A stretch of DNA of 64,000 nucleotides from Herbidospora solisilvae (GCF_009901565.1 NZ_WXEW01000005.1:1-64000), one strand, 5' to 3'; counted from the first letter of the stretch, positions 18,991 to 27,684 are shown. Numbers and translations: made by a program. The notes: generated by a model from the letters alone, not told the origin.

Positions 18991-20882
18991 AGCCTTGGTG
19001 CTTCGGGCGTCGGGCGGCTCTGGCGGCTCTATATATGCCACGGCGGTCTAAGGCTTCGTGTGGGGCATGTTGCCAGTAGCGATTAGGCGAGGAGCGGAGT
19101 GCCGGTGGACATGGCCTTCTCGCCTCTGGATCGGCCTTCCTCGGGCTCGTCGACATCAGGCTCGCACGGTCAGCAGAGCGTGATCCGCGCCCCTGCTCAA
19201 CCTGGCACATATGGCTGGATGACCAACCGCGAAGGCTTGCCCATCGGAACAGAGCGGGAAGAGCCGTGCTTTCCGGACCTGCCCCCGCAGCTCTCTGCGC
19301 CCTGGACCTTCTTCGATGTGGCACTACAAACCGAGATGGACCGAGACGACGCAGCCACATGAAACGCGGCTCCTCCGTCGTGCTTGCTCGCCTGGGCTAG
19401 GTAGGGCGCAATGGCATCCGGCGTTGATGCTCGCACACGCACGGGCTGATCGTTCGGCTTGATCCGCAGGATCAGACCGTGCCCGGCGGATAGGAGTGTT
19501 CTCTGTCCCGCTGTGACTGATCTGTTCATGGGCCACGACCAGAGTGGTCGCCCTCTGCTGGCGCTACTGAAGCCATGACGGATGCCTATGCGATTGGGGC
19601 GGAGAGCAAGAGAGCTAAACGAGCATCCGTCTGCTACCGCGAAGGCCGCCACCGGCGGCTGGGGCGTGCGCCAAGCCGGCGATCGGATCGCTACCCTCGC
19701 CTGCACCCCTTTCGCTAACAAGCCGCCGGATGTTGGAGGGCCAAGTGTGGATCCTGCAGATACGCAGAAGCCCAGCGGATCACTGCTGATGTGTTCAACT
19801 ATCTGGACTCCATCCGGGAGCCTGCGCCCCTGTAAGACACCTGCGCAATGAGAAGCATGTGATGGTCGGCCAGCACAAGGATGCCTTGCTCTGGTTGGCG
19901 CAAGGTTCGTCTCTCGGAGATGAACCGGTGGTGCGTTCTGGCCGCAACACCGATTCATGGGGAAGGATCGACAGTGACTACGGCGGACGCTCGACCTATA
20001 AGTCGAGCGAGCATGCTCTACATGCTGGGGTGCTTCTTGATTGGTCCACCGCATTTCACATGAGAGTCAGTAGCCGGCAGGACATGGTGGCGACGATGGG
20101 CCGCGCGCTGTGCCACGGCGGCCGGAGCACCCCTATTCACCGAAGACCGACGTCAGTTCGACGACTGGTTTAAGAAGGCGGTTGCGGGACTCAGGTCACG
20201 CCGCTGCATTCGAGTCCCGAAACTGCGCGTCGTGATTGCTCTGGCCGATCAGGGGAGACTGGAGCCCGCTCGCGGCGGGAAATGAACCCGGGACCACGAC
20301 GTGCGAGCAGCGGGTACGCACCGGGAACGCCAGGATCCTGCTGCGGGTCAACTCCACCACGCCGTTGGTAAGGTCTACACCGTCGACCAACGATGGGGAC
20401 CTTCAGCCATCGCTCAGAGGGCGTCGGAAGCTAATGAAGTGCCGTGTGTGTCTTATGGTTCGCCTCGCGCTTCGCCTCCTCGATAACGCCTTCATGTGCA
20501 CTCCCTCTGGCCTATGGAGGAAGGCAGTCGATCTGCCCCAGGGCAGATCGATCCCGCTGCCTCAGTAGCTAGTGGCCTCTAGCGCTGCTGCAGTTGCTTT
20601 CTGGCAGACCCCACAGCGGCCTGCTCCACATTCCTCCGCGCCTTCTGTTTCTCCGGGAGACTCCGCCTAGCCGGAGCCTCCCGCCGCCGAGGGGCCTGAT
20701 CAGTGGTCGTCGGCACCCGGCCGTGGGGGATCGCGCCGTCACGAGTGGTCCTGGGGAGAATGTGCCCGGCGCCGAACCCCACCCCGTCGCCGCCACCGTC
20801 CTATACAACACCCGAGCCCTCAACTGGATATGCGTGCTGCTCGCCCTCGGCAACCGCTGCTGCGTCCGCCCCCAGGCTCCCG
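18991..20882. other. Gene-poor, probably decayed region
   Basis: About 1.9 kb holds no recognisable gene. Open frames are short or change frame, base composition looks less GC-rich than the neighbours, and third codon positions of the candidate frames are not strongly GC-biased. Two minus-strand frames look the most protein-like: 19197-19529, with ILRIKPNDQPVRVRAST, and 20579-20782, with VGFGAGHILPRTTRDGAIP. Neither could be assigned, and both lack a good ribosome site. An 8-bp hairpin (CGCTCGAC / GTCGAGCG, 19988-20009) and a T-arm-like sequence (20276-20296, minus) are present. The region may be remnants of an inserted element beside the parS sites. Confidence 0.5.
19197..19529 (-). pseudogene. 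Possible gene remnant, unassigned
   Basis: This is a 110-residue open frame from an ATG. The middle part (SAGHGLILRIKPNDQPVRV, then ASTPDAIAPYLAQASKHDGG) has a natural-looking amino acid mix. The C-terminal part is low-complexity Ser/Arg/Gly. Third-position GC is far below that of neighbouring genes. I do not recognise it; it may be a decayed or transferred gene, or chance. Confidence 0.2.
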
Positions 20883-20896
20883 GTTTCACGTGAAAC
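20883..20896. promoter_or_regulatory. parS: parS site left of tandem array 1
   Basis: A perfect GTTTCACGTGAAAC lies 104 bases before the tandem array at 21001. Confidence 0.95.
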
Positions 20897-21000
20897 ATCG
20901 TGAGGAGAATTATTCAGTTGGCGGTGTGCAGAAGAGCACCGGCTCCGCGACGCCCCTGGACAACCGTGTTGCCGACTCGTCTTTAAGTAATCTCCGCCTT

Positions 21001-21156
21001 GCGGAGAGGCGGCGCGGAGAGGCGGCGCGGAGAGGCGGCGCGGAGAGGCGGCGCGGAGAGGCGGCGCGGAGAGGCGGCGCGGAGAGGCGGCGCGGAGAGG
21101 CGGCGCGGAGAGGCGGCGCGGAGAGGCGGCGCGGAGAGGCGGCGCGGAGAGGCGGC
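21001..21156. repeat. Tandem array 1a: 12 x 13 bp
   Basis: Twelve uninterrupted copies of GCGGAGAGGCGGC are present and appear identical. The unit is not a multiple of 3. There are no spacers, so this is not a CRISPR array. Confidence 0.97.
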
Positions 21157-21296
21157 GCGGAGAGCGTGGCGCGGAGAGCGTGGCGCGGAGAGCGTGGCGC
21201 GGAGAGCGTGGCGCGGAGAGCGTGGCGCGGAGAGCGTGGCGCGGAGAGCGTGGCGCGGAGAGCGTGGCGCGGAGAGCGTGGCGCGGAGAGCGTGGC
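21157..21296. repeat. Tandem array 1b: 10 x 14 bp
   Basis: Ten copies of GCGGAGAGCGTGGC directly continue array 1a. The first eight bases (GCGGAGAG) are shared with the 13-bp unit and the last six differ (CGTGGC versus CGGC plus G), so the second array is a length variant of the first. Confidence 0.97.
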
Positions 21297-21343
21297 GAAC
21301 ATCCGGATGGGGCCGGCCGCTCTCCAGCTGGCCCCATCGCGAT

Positions 21344-21357
21344 GTTTCACGTGAAAC
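21344..21357. promoter_or_regulatory. parS: parS site at the 3' end of ltaE
   Basis: A perfect GTTTCACGTGAAAC overlaps the end of ltaE. The last codons and the TGA stop of ltaE are formed by the parS sequence (Phe-Thr-stop). Confidence 0.95.
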
Positions 21358-22378
21358 TAAGCGCCTCGTGCGTAGCCGCGATCAGCGCATCGACATCATC
21401 CTCGGTCGTGTCGAAGGCGGTCACCCACCGCACGACTCCCCCGGCCCGATCCCAATGCCCGAACGTGAACCTCTCCATCAGGTACACGATCGCCTTCTCC
21501 GGCAGCACCGGAAACACCGCGTTGGACTGAACGTCGTACCGGAACTTCACCACCGAAGCCACCCCGTCAGCCAGCCGGTGTGCCATCGCATTGGCGTGCG
21601 AGGCGTTCCGCAGCCACAGGTCACCGCGCAGCAGGGCGGTGATCTGAGGAGAGACGTACCGCATCTTCGACGCGAGCTGCATGCCCTGCTTACGAAGGAA
21701 GAGCGCCCCACGCGCCAGCTCCGGCCGCAACACGATCATCGCCTCGGCCCCTAGCGCGCCGTTCTTCGTCGCACCGTAGCTCAGGACGTCCACGCCGACC
21801 GCCGTCGTGATGTCAGCCAGGCCGCAGCCGAGTTCGGCGGCCGCGTTGGCCAGCCTGGCTCCGTCCATGTGGAGGAACAGCCCGTTCTCGTGAACGACCT
21901 CCGCCAGCGCCGCAATCTCTTCTGGCGTGTAGACCGTCCCGCACTCGGTCACCTGGGAGATGGACACCACCCGAGGCTGCGACAGATGCTCGTTGCCCAC
22001 CGCGCCGAGCTGGGCGAGCACGTCGCGCGGGCGGAGCTTCCCGTCATCGGTCGCGACGGTGAGCAGCTTCGTCCCGAGAACTCTCTCGGCCGCGCCGGCC
22101 TCGTTGCCGTTGATGTGCGCGCTGGCCGGGCAGATCACCCCGTCGTAGGGCCGCAGCATCAACCCCAGCCCCACCACGTTGGCACCCGTCCCGTTGAACA
22201 TGGCGTAACCCTGCGCCTGCTCGCCGAAGACCTCCCGGACGGCGTCCTCCATGTCGGCCGTCCAGGGATCGCTGCCGTAGGGAAGCGTGTCGCCCTCGTT
22301 GGCCGCCACGACCGCCGCCATCACCTCGGGATGAACCCCTGCGTGATTGTCACTACCAAAGCTTTTCGCATGAACCAC
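21347..22378 (-). CDS. ltaE: Low-specificity L-threonine aldolase
   Basis: This PLP enzyme cleaves L-threonine or L-allo-threonine to glycine and acetaldehyde. The 343 residues belong to the beta-eliminating lyase / threonine aldolase family, with SDNHAGVHPEVMAAVV at the start, the PLP lysine in SYGATKNG, and HMDGARLANAAAELG as the cofactor-binding aspartate region. The start is GTG; no strong ribosome site is seen. The gene stands alone between two tandem arrays, and a parS site forms its stop codon. The family call is firm; side-chain stereo-specificity cannot be read. Confidence 0.93.
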   Translation of the reverse strand: MVHAKSFGSDNHAGVHPEVMAAVVAANEGDTLPYGSDPWTADMEDAVREVFGEQAQGYAMFNGTGANVVGLGLMLRPYDGVICPASAHINGNEAGAAERVLGTKLLTVATDDGKLRPRDVLAQLGAVGNEHLSQPRVVSISQVTECGTVYTPEEIAALAEVVHENGLFLHMDGARLANAAAELGCGLADITTAVGVDVLSYGATKNGALGAEAMIVLRPELARGALFLRKQGMQLASKMRYVSPQITALLRGDLWLRNASHANAMAHRLADGVASVVKFRYDVQSNAVFPVLPEKAIVYLMERFTFGHWDRAGGVVRWVTAFDTTEDDVDALIAATHEALSFT

Positions 22379-22667
22379 CTGCCAAGCCTAGGTCAGCGCT
22401 CACTCACCCCGATCCCCAGGTCAGACCTGACCGCGACCACAAGTGCAAAACGAAGTAACACCCTTGGATCTGCCGAAGCAATCAAGCCAACCGGTTGAGA
22501 GGTTCACGAGATGGCGATCACATTGCTCGGCCAGAGGACGCGGCAGGGGAGCACAGCATGGAGTTGGCGTGAGAACCAAGCGTGGGGAGATGTGAGCGGT
22601 GCTTGGTATGGCAGGCAGGCGTGGAAGCCCATCAAAGGCCCGACATGGAACCCCGGCACGGAGCCTG

Positions 22668-22718
22668 GCACGGAGGCCCGGCGTGGAGGCCCGGCGTGGA
22701 GGCCCGGCGTGGAGGCCC
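22668..22718. repeat. Tandem array 2a: about 4 x 13 bp
   Basis: Three exact copies of GCGTGGAGGCCCG (22681-22719) follow one variant, GCACGGAGGCCCG. The last base merges into array 2b. Confidence 0.9.
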
Positions 22719-22844
22719 GGCATGCAGCCCCCGGCATGCAGCCCCCGCCATGCAGCCCCCGCCATGCAGCCCCCGCCATGCAGCCCCCGCCATGCAGCCC
22801 CCGCCATGCAGCCCCCGCCATGCAGCCCCCGCCATGCAGCCCGC
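22719..22844. repeat. Tandem array 2b: 9 x 14 bp
   Basis: Nine copies of GCCATGCAGCCCCC are present; the first two read GGCATGCAGCCCCC and the last ends in GC. As in array 1, a 13-bp unit passes directly into a 14-bp unit. Confidence 0.95.
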
Positions 22845-22865
22845 TACGAAAACCTGAGATGAGAC

Positions 22866-22910
22866 CCGGTTCCTCCACCCCCGTGGTTACCCCCTGGGTG
22901 GAAGAACCGG
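22866..22910. repeat. Long inverted repeat after array 2
   Basis: CCGGTTCCTCCACCC pairs with GGGTGGAAGAACCGG with one mismatch over 15 bp and a 15-base loop. It may be a bidirectional terminator or a structural element. Nothing is transcribed convergently into it that I can identify. Confidence 0.6.
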
Positions 22911-23174
22911 TATCGCACACCCCGGGTGGCGGTGAGGCGCTGAATTCGCTGCTCGAATGGCAAGATCGTGATCGGCTTCCCAGCATTCCGATGCCGGCCT
23001 GGATCATTAGCGCTACCCAACGTCGGCGGCGCCCTCGGTTCTGGGCTGGGCGAGCACACAGTGCGGGGGCACACCCCCTACCGGCTGCCATCCCGAGCCC
23101 GGCTTGCTGGCTGGACAAGATAACGCGTAGTTCCCACCGCAGGGCGGGCACCGCAGACCAGCGTCGCCGGATGG

Positions 23175-23217
23175 CCCGCATCCGGCGACCGCGCTCGCTG
23201 CGGTGGCGGGATGCGGG
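23175..23217 (-). terminator. Hairpin terminator after the dehydrogenase gene
   Basis: An 18-bp stem with two mismatches (CCCGCATCC paired with GGGATGCGGG, and CACCGC with GCGGT) and a 7-base loop lies seven bases after the dehydrogenase stop codon on the minus strand. Confidence 0.7.
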
Positions 23218-23223
23218 TGGCCG

Positions 23224-24399
23224 TCAGGGTTTGAGAACGACCTTCTCGCAGTTGTCCTGCTTGTTCTTGAAGATCTCGAAGCCGCGTTCCGCCTCCTCGA
23301 GCGGCAGCGTGTGCGTGATGATCCGGGTCGGATCCAGCTCTCCGCTCTCGATGCGCCGCAGCAGCGGCTTCATGTAGCGCTGAACGTGGCACTGCCCGGT
23401 ACGCAGGGTCAGCGACCGGTTCATCCACGCGCCGACCGGGAACTTGTCCACCAGGCCTCCGTAGACGCCGATCACCGACACCACTCCGCCGCTGCGGCAC
23501 GACATGATCGCTTGGCGCAGCACGTGCGGGCGGTCGGTCTCCAACCGTACGGCCTGCTTGATCTGGTCGTAGGCGGCGATGTGGGCGCTGCCGTGGGTGG
23601 CCTCCAGGCCGACGGCGTCGATGCACTTGTCCGGTCCCCGGCCGCCGGTCAGTTCGAGCAGCCGGGACCGTACGTCGACCTCCTCGAAGTTCACCGGCGT
23701 GTGGCCCGCCCGTTCGGCCATCTCCAGCCGGTAGGGCTCCTTGTCGATGGCGATGACCTTGGCGGCGCCGAGTACCCGGGCGCTGTCCATGGCGAACTGG
23801 CCGACCGGGCCGGCCCCCCACACGGCCACCACGTCGCTGGGCTGGATGTCGCACATCTCGGCGCCCATGTAGCCGGTGGGCAGGATGTCGGACAGGAACA
23901 GCACCTGCTCGTCGGCCACGTCCGACTCAATCTTCAACGGGCCGACGTCGGCGAACGGCACCCGTGCGTACTGGGCCTGACCGCCCGCGAAGCCGCCGGT
24001 CAGGTGCGAGTAGCCGAAGATCCCGGCCACCGGGTGGCCGAACATCTTCTCCGCGATCCCGGCGTTGGGATTGGTGTTCTCGCAGCAGGAGTACAGCTCG
24101 GCGGCGCAGGCGCCGCACGCGCCGCAGGCGATCGGGAACGGCACGACGACCCGGTCCCCGACGCGCAGCCGCCCCGGATCGACGCCCGGGCCGACCTCGA
24201 CCACCTCACCCATGAACTCGTGCCCCATGACGTCGCCGTCCTGCATCGTGGGCACGTACCCGTCGACCAGGTGCAGGTCCGAGCCGCAGATCGCGGTGGA
24301 GGTGATCCGTACGATGGCATCCCGCTTGTTCAGGATCGTCGGGTCCGGCACGTCACGGACCTCGACCTTGTTGCGGCCCGCCCAGGTGTTCGCCCTCAT
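23224..24399 (-). CDS. Zinc-dependent alcohol/formaldehyde dehydrogenase-like enzyme
   Basis: The 391 residues form a medium-chain zinc dehydrogenase of the glutathione-independent formaldehyde dehydrogenase (FdhA) type. The catalytic zinc ligands lie in ICGSDLHL and GHEFMGEV, the structural zinc cysteines in CGACGACAAELYSCC, the family-specific GGQAQYARVPFADVG follows, and the NAD Rossmann motif is VWGAGPVGQFAMDSA. It oxidises an alcohol or aldehyde; the substrate is not proven. The ATG overlaps the stop of the upstream SRPBCC gene as ATGA, so the two form an operon closed by a hairpin. Confidence 0.9.
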   Translation of the reverse strand: MRANTWAGRNKVEVRDVPDPTILNKRDAIVRITSTAICGSDLHLVDGYVPTMQDGDVMGHEFMGEVVEVGPGVDPGRLRVGDRVVVPFPIACGACGACAAELYSCCENTNPNAGIAEKMFGHPVAGIFGYSHLTGGFAGGQAQYARVPFADVGPLKIESDVADEQVLFLSDILPTGYMGAEMCDIQPSDVVAVWGAGPVGQFAMDSARVLGAAKVIAIDKEPYRLEMAERAGHTPVNFEEVDVRSRLLELTGGRGPDKCIDAVGLEATHGSAHIAAYDQIKQAVRLETDRPHVLRQAIMSCRSGGVVSVIGVYGGLVDKFPVGAWMNRSLTLRTGQCHVQRYMKPLLRRIESGELDPTRIITHTLPLEEAERGFEIFKNKQDNCEKVVLKP

Positions 24400-24938
24400 C
24401 GGTCGGCTCCCTTCGTGAGCTCGGATTCCGACAGCGGTTGCGCTGGACGCTGCGGGAACTCCTTGCGGGACTGCTTGCCCCACGGGGCGCCGTCGGACCG
24501 GACCACCTCGCCGGTCTCCATGATCTGCTTGAGTCGGCGCAGGTCGTCGTCGAGCTGCTGGTGCGGTTCCTCGCCGAAGTACTTGGCGACCGCTTTGCCG
24601 ATCGTGCCGCCCGGAATGTCGTACACCAGAACGATGTGCACCTCGGTGCTCACCCCGTCCGGGGCCGGCACGAACCGGACCGTGCCGGCGTTCGGCACGT
24701 CGGCGTCGCCGGTCGACCGCCACGCGATCTTTTCGCCGGGCGTCTCGCCGACGATTTCCGCGTCCCACTCGATGTCCTTGCCGAACGGGGCGTTGGCGAC
24801 CCAATGGCTCGTGCGGTCACCGGTGGTGCGGACCTCCTCGAGGTGTGCCATGAACGTCGGGAGGTTCTCCAGATCACGCCAGAACGCGTAGACCTCCGGT
24901 ACGGGCTTGCGAATGGTCGTGGTGGCCGTCAGTTCCAT
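24396..24938 (-). CDS. SRPBCC-family protein (cyclase/dehydrase-like)
   Basis: The start-related SRPBCC (polyketide cyclase/dehydrase-like) fold binds hydrophobic ligands. About 180 residues begin MELTATTTIRKPVPEVYAF, with the characteristic WRDLENLPTFMAHL segment and a helix near the end (DDLRRLKQIMETGE). The ATG at 24938 is chosen because GGGGAG lies five bases upstream. In-frame sequence upstream (to about 25032) encodes a hydrophobic LVVVIGVVVGIMARSLL helix after a stop codon, as if a membrane anchor had lost its start. It is coupled to the zinc dehydrogenase by ATGA overlap. Substrate unknown. Confidence 0.85.
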   Translation of the reverse strand: MELTATTTIRKPVPEVYAFWRDLENLPTFMAHLEEVRTTGDRTSHWVANAPFGKDIEWDAEIVGETPGEKIAWRSTGDADVPNAGTVRFVPAPDGVSTEVHIVLVYDIPGGTIGKAVAKYFGEEPHQQLDDDLRRLKQIMETGEVVRSDGAPWGKQSRKEFPQRPAQPLSESELTKGADR

Positions 24939-25167
24939 GGATTCTCCCCTGCGGACGCCTCGCACGACCAACAGGGAGCGCGCCATGATCCCGACGACGA
25001 CGCCGATGACAACGACGAGCCGCCGCCGGATGCGCTACCCACGATGGGCGCTGGCCGGCCGAGCGAGATCAGATTTACCGCGTCATCGACGATCCAGGGC
25101 GCGGCTGGTTCATACTGGGCCTACCCCTCGAAATGCCACCCAACCCACTCAACCCCGAGCCCAGAAA

Positions 25168-26118
25168 TCACCCGCGACGAGCCGCGATCTCCAGCAACCC
25201 GCGGCAGAGCGCCCCCAAATCCTTCCCGGCGGCCTCAGCGGCCATAGGCAGCAGCGAGGTCTCGGTCATCCCGGGAGCCACGTTCACCTCAAGGAACCAC
25301 GGCTTCCCGTCACCATCCACGATCAGGTCCGTCCGAGACACATCCCGCAACCCCAACGCCGAGTGCGCCGCCACCGCCATGGCCTCACAAGCCGCCCGCG
25401 CCTCATCCCCCAGGCGCGCCGGCGCGAAGAACTCCGTCCGTCCGGCCGTGTACCGGGCCGCGTAGTCGTAAGCCCCACCGTCAGGCACGATCTCGACCGG
25501 AGGCAGCGCCACCGGCCCCTCCCCCAGGTCCACCACCGATACGGCCACCTCCACGCCCTCGATGTACGCCTCGATCAGCGCCGTGTCCCCATAAGCGAAA
25601 CACCCCACCATCGCCGCAGGCAGTTCCTCGGCCGACCGCACGATCGACGCCCCCAGCGCCGACCCTCCACGCGAAGGCTTCACGAAGAGCGGCAACCCAA
25701 GAGAGTCGACGATCCGCGACAGCACCGCGGAAGCCCCCAGGTCGTGAAAGGTCTCCTTGGGGAGCGACACAGAGTCCGGCGTGTTCAATCCCCACGACCG
25801 CACCACGGCCTTCGCGGTCGGCTTGTCGAAGGCCACCCGGCAGGCGTCCGGTGCCGCCCCGACGTAAGGCACCCCGAGGAGCTCCAGGACGGTCCGGATG
25901 GCGCCGTCCTCCCCGGCGCCGCCGTGCAGGGTCACGAACACGGCGGTCGGCCGGTCGGCGAGCACGGAGGGGACCAGGGAGGAGTCGGTGTCTCGCGTCT
26001 CCACGTCGACACCCTGGGCACGCAGGACTTCGGCCACCCGTCGTCCGGACCGGATGGAGACCTCCCGCTCGTAGGACAGTCCTCCTGCCAGTACGAGCAC
26101 GTGCCCGAGATCGCTCAT
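25168..26118 (-). CDS. ddl: D-alanine--D-alanine ligase
   Basis: Ddl joins two D-alanines with ATP to make the end of the peptidoglycan stem peptide. The 316 residues have the ATP-grasp fold: LHGGAGEDGAIRTVLELLG near residue 65, FVKPSRGGSALGAS for ATP, and the metal site FLEVNVAPGMTETSLLP. The SRTDLIV segment is typical. The terminal TSLLP differs from longer Ddl enzymes (TSHSLVP), consistent with the short actinobacterial form. A second ddl probably exists elsewhere, as in most actinobacteria; this is inference. Confidence 0.9.
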   Translation of the reverse strand: MSDLGHVLVLAGGLSYEREVSIRSGRRVAEVLRAQGVDVETRDTDSSLVPSVLADRPTAVFVTLHGGAGEDGAIRTVLELLGVPYVGAAPDACRVAFDKPTAKAVVRSWGLNTPDSVSLPKETFHDLGASAVLSRIVDSLGLPLFVKPSRGGSALGASIVRSAEELPAAMVGCFAYGDTALIEAYIEGVEVAVSVVDLGEGPVALPPVEIVPDGGAYDYAARYTAGRTEFFAPARLGDEARAACEAMAVAAHSALGLRDVSRTDLIVDGDGKPWFLEVNVAPGMTETSLLPMAAEAAGKDLGALCRGLLEIAARRG

Positions 26119-26139
26119 AGCCCGGCCTTTCTCCGATTC

Positions 26140-26173
26140 CTGTACGGCTAGCCCGAACAGGCTAGCCGTACAG
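26140..26173. terminator. Strong hairpin between aminotransferase and ddl
   Basis: A perfect 14-bp stem (CTGTACGGCTAGCC / GGCTAGCCGTACAG) with a 6-base loop lies just after the aminotransferase stop codon on the minus strand and before ddl. Confidence 0.85.
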
Positions 26174-26177
26174 AGGA

Positions 26178-27503
26178 TCAGGCGAGGTCTGGACCGGGTG
26201 TGTCCACCCCGGAGTGACCGCCCCGGGAGCGGGTGCCGAACATCTCGACCGTGCGGAGCTCTTCCTCGATGACGCCGGCGAGCCGCCGGACGCCTTCGCG
26301 GATGCGGTCGGGCTGCGGGTAGCAGTACGACAACCGCATGTGCCTTGACCCCGAGCCGTCAGCGTAGAAGCCCGTGCCGGGGACGAAGGCGACGCGTTTG
26401 TCCACAGCCTGGGGAAGCATGGCCTTCGAGTTGAGGCCCTCGGGGAGGGTCATCCACACGAAGAAGCCGCCGGCCGGCTTCGTCCAGGTGCAGCCCTCGG
26501 GCATCAGCGTCTCCAGGGCGCCGAGGAGGGCGTCGCGGCGTTCGCGGTAGAGCTCGCGGAAGGTCTTGATCTGCTCGCGCCACGGCTGGGTCGCCAGGTA
26601 TTGGCCGACGGCCAGCTGGGTGAACGTCGAGTGGGACAACACGGCCGACTCCATGGCCAGCACGAGCTTCTGGCGGATCGCGTGGGGCGCCAGGGCCCAG
26701 CCGACCCGGAAGCCCGGGGCCAGGGTCTTGGAGAACGACCCCAGGTAGACCACCCCGTCGGGGTCGTCGGCGCGCAGGGCGCGGAGCGGCTCGCCGTCGA
26801 AGCCGAGCATGCCGTAGGGGTTGTCCTCCACGACCAGGATTCCGGCCTTCTGGCAGATCTCCAGGACCTGGCGGCGGCGGACCAGGTTCAGGGTCACGCC
26901 GGCCGGGTTCTGGAAGGTCGGGATCGTGTAGAGGAACTTGATGCGCTGGCCGGAGGCCTGGAGCGCGTAGATCGTCTGGGCCAGGGACTCGGGAATGAGG
27001 CCCTGGTCGTCCATGGCGATGTGGACGACCTTGGCCTGGTAGGCCGAGAAGGTGCCCAGGGCGCCGACGTAGGACGGACCTTCGGCGAGGACGATGTCGC
27101 CGGGGTCGACGAAGATGCGGGTGATCAGATCGAGCGCCTGCTGCGAGCCCACCGTGACGACGACGTCGTCGGCGCCCGCGTCGATGCCCTCCATGCGCAT
27201 GACCTCGCAGATCTGCTCGCGCAGTGCGGGGTCACCCTGGCCCGAGCCGTACTGGAGCGCTTCGGGACCGCGGCGGTTGACGAGGTCGGCGACCAGTTCG
27301 CCGACCACGTCGAGGGGGAGCGCCGTGACGTAGGGCATGCCGCCGGCCAGCGAGACCACTTCGGGACGCGAGGCGACGGCGAACAGAGCTCGGATCTCGG
27401 AGGCGACCATCCCGGTAGCTCGTGCGGCGTACCGATCGACGTAGGCATCGATGCGTGACCCGTGGGTCGCGGGTGTCCGACCGTGATCCGTCTCATTCGT
27501 CAC
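26178..27503 (-). CDS. PLP-dependent class I/II aminotransferase
   Basis: The 441 residues belong to the fold-type I aminotransferases of the LysN/MocR-like (2-aminoadipate transaminase) group. The N-terminal VASEIRALFAVASRPEVVSL, LQYGSGQGDPALREQI, NPAGVTL and the PLP lysine in GSFSKTLAPGFRVGW are all present. No HTH domain precedes it, so it is an enzyme rather than a MocR regulator. The start is GTG 27503 with GGAGG six bases upstream, which beats the ATG at 27521. Substrate unknown; aromatic or branched amino acids or 2-aminoadipate are possible. In Streptomyces a similar gene lies in this interval between parB and trxA. Confidence 0.88.
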   Translation of the reverse strand: MTNETDHGRTPATHGSRIDAYVDRYAARATGMVASEIRALFAVASRPEVVSLAGGMPYVTALPLDVVGELVADLVNRRGPEALQYGSGQGDPALREQICEVMRMEGIDAGADDVVVTVGSQQALDLITRIFVDPGDIVLAEGPSYVGALGTFSAYQAKVVHIAMDDQGLIPESLAQTIYALQASGQRIKFLYTIPTFQNPAGVTLNLVRRRQVLEICQKAGILVVEDNPYGMLGFDGEPLRALRADDPDGVVYLGSFSKTLAPGFRVGWALAPHAIRQKLVLAMESAVLSHSTFTQLAVGQYLATQPWREQIKTFRELYRERRDALLGALETLMPEGCTWTKPAGGFFVWMTLPEGLNSKAMLPQAVDKRVAFVPGTGFYADGSGSRHMRLSYCYPQPDRIREGVRRLAGVIEEELRTVEMFGTRSRGGHSGVDTPGPDLA

Positions 27504-27684
27504 GGTCCACCTCCGTTTCATAGGCGTTAATTCAGAGGGTAAGGCAGTCGGGTGAACGGACCGCAATCGGTATCAGCATGAGAGAAGCGCCGCGTGCTGC
27601 GCGCCGAATTCCTGTTCGGACCGGGAGCACCGGCTACTATTCCAGCAAAACTGCCGGGACCAATGCCGGGAATAGGGGCGTCAC

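Larger units (their letters stand above)
22379..23223. other. ltaE upstream region with tandem array 2
   Basis: These 845 bases lack a credible gene; long frames here are carried by the tandem repeats. A short palindrome AGGTCAGACCT lies near 22421 ahead of ltaE and could be an operator, without further support. Tandem arrays and hairpins are listed separately. Confidence 0.6.

Noticed and set aside
19988-20009. Hairpin with an anticodon-like loop (CTATAAG)
   Set aside because: A34 anticodon ATA is not expected and no other tRNA arms are found.
20264-20310. tRNA-like T-arm on the minus strand (GGTTCATTTCCC)
   Set aside because: No matching acceptor, D-arm or anticodon stem can be built; at most a remnant.
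20830-21754. Long open frames of RRGGAE or SAPPLRAA type over array 1
   Set aside because: They are produced by the 13/14-bp repeats, have no ribosome site, and exist in several frames and both strands.
21001-22844. Possible CRISPR array
   Set aside because: Units are directly adjacent without spacers and no cas gene is present.
22511-23377. 288-residue plus-strand frame over array 2
   Set aside because: Its body is the tandem repeat and its end runs antisense into the dehydrogenase gene; no family pattern is seen.
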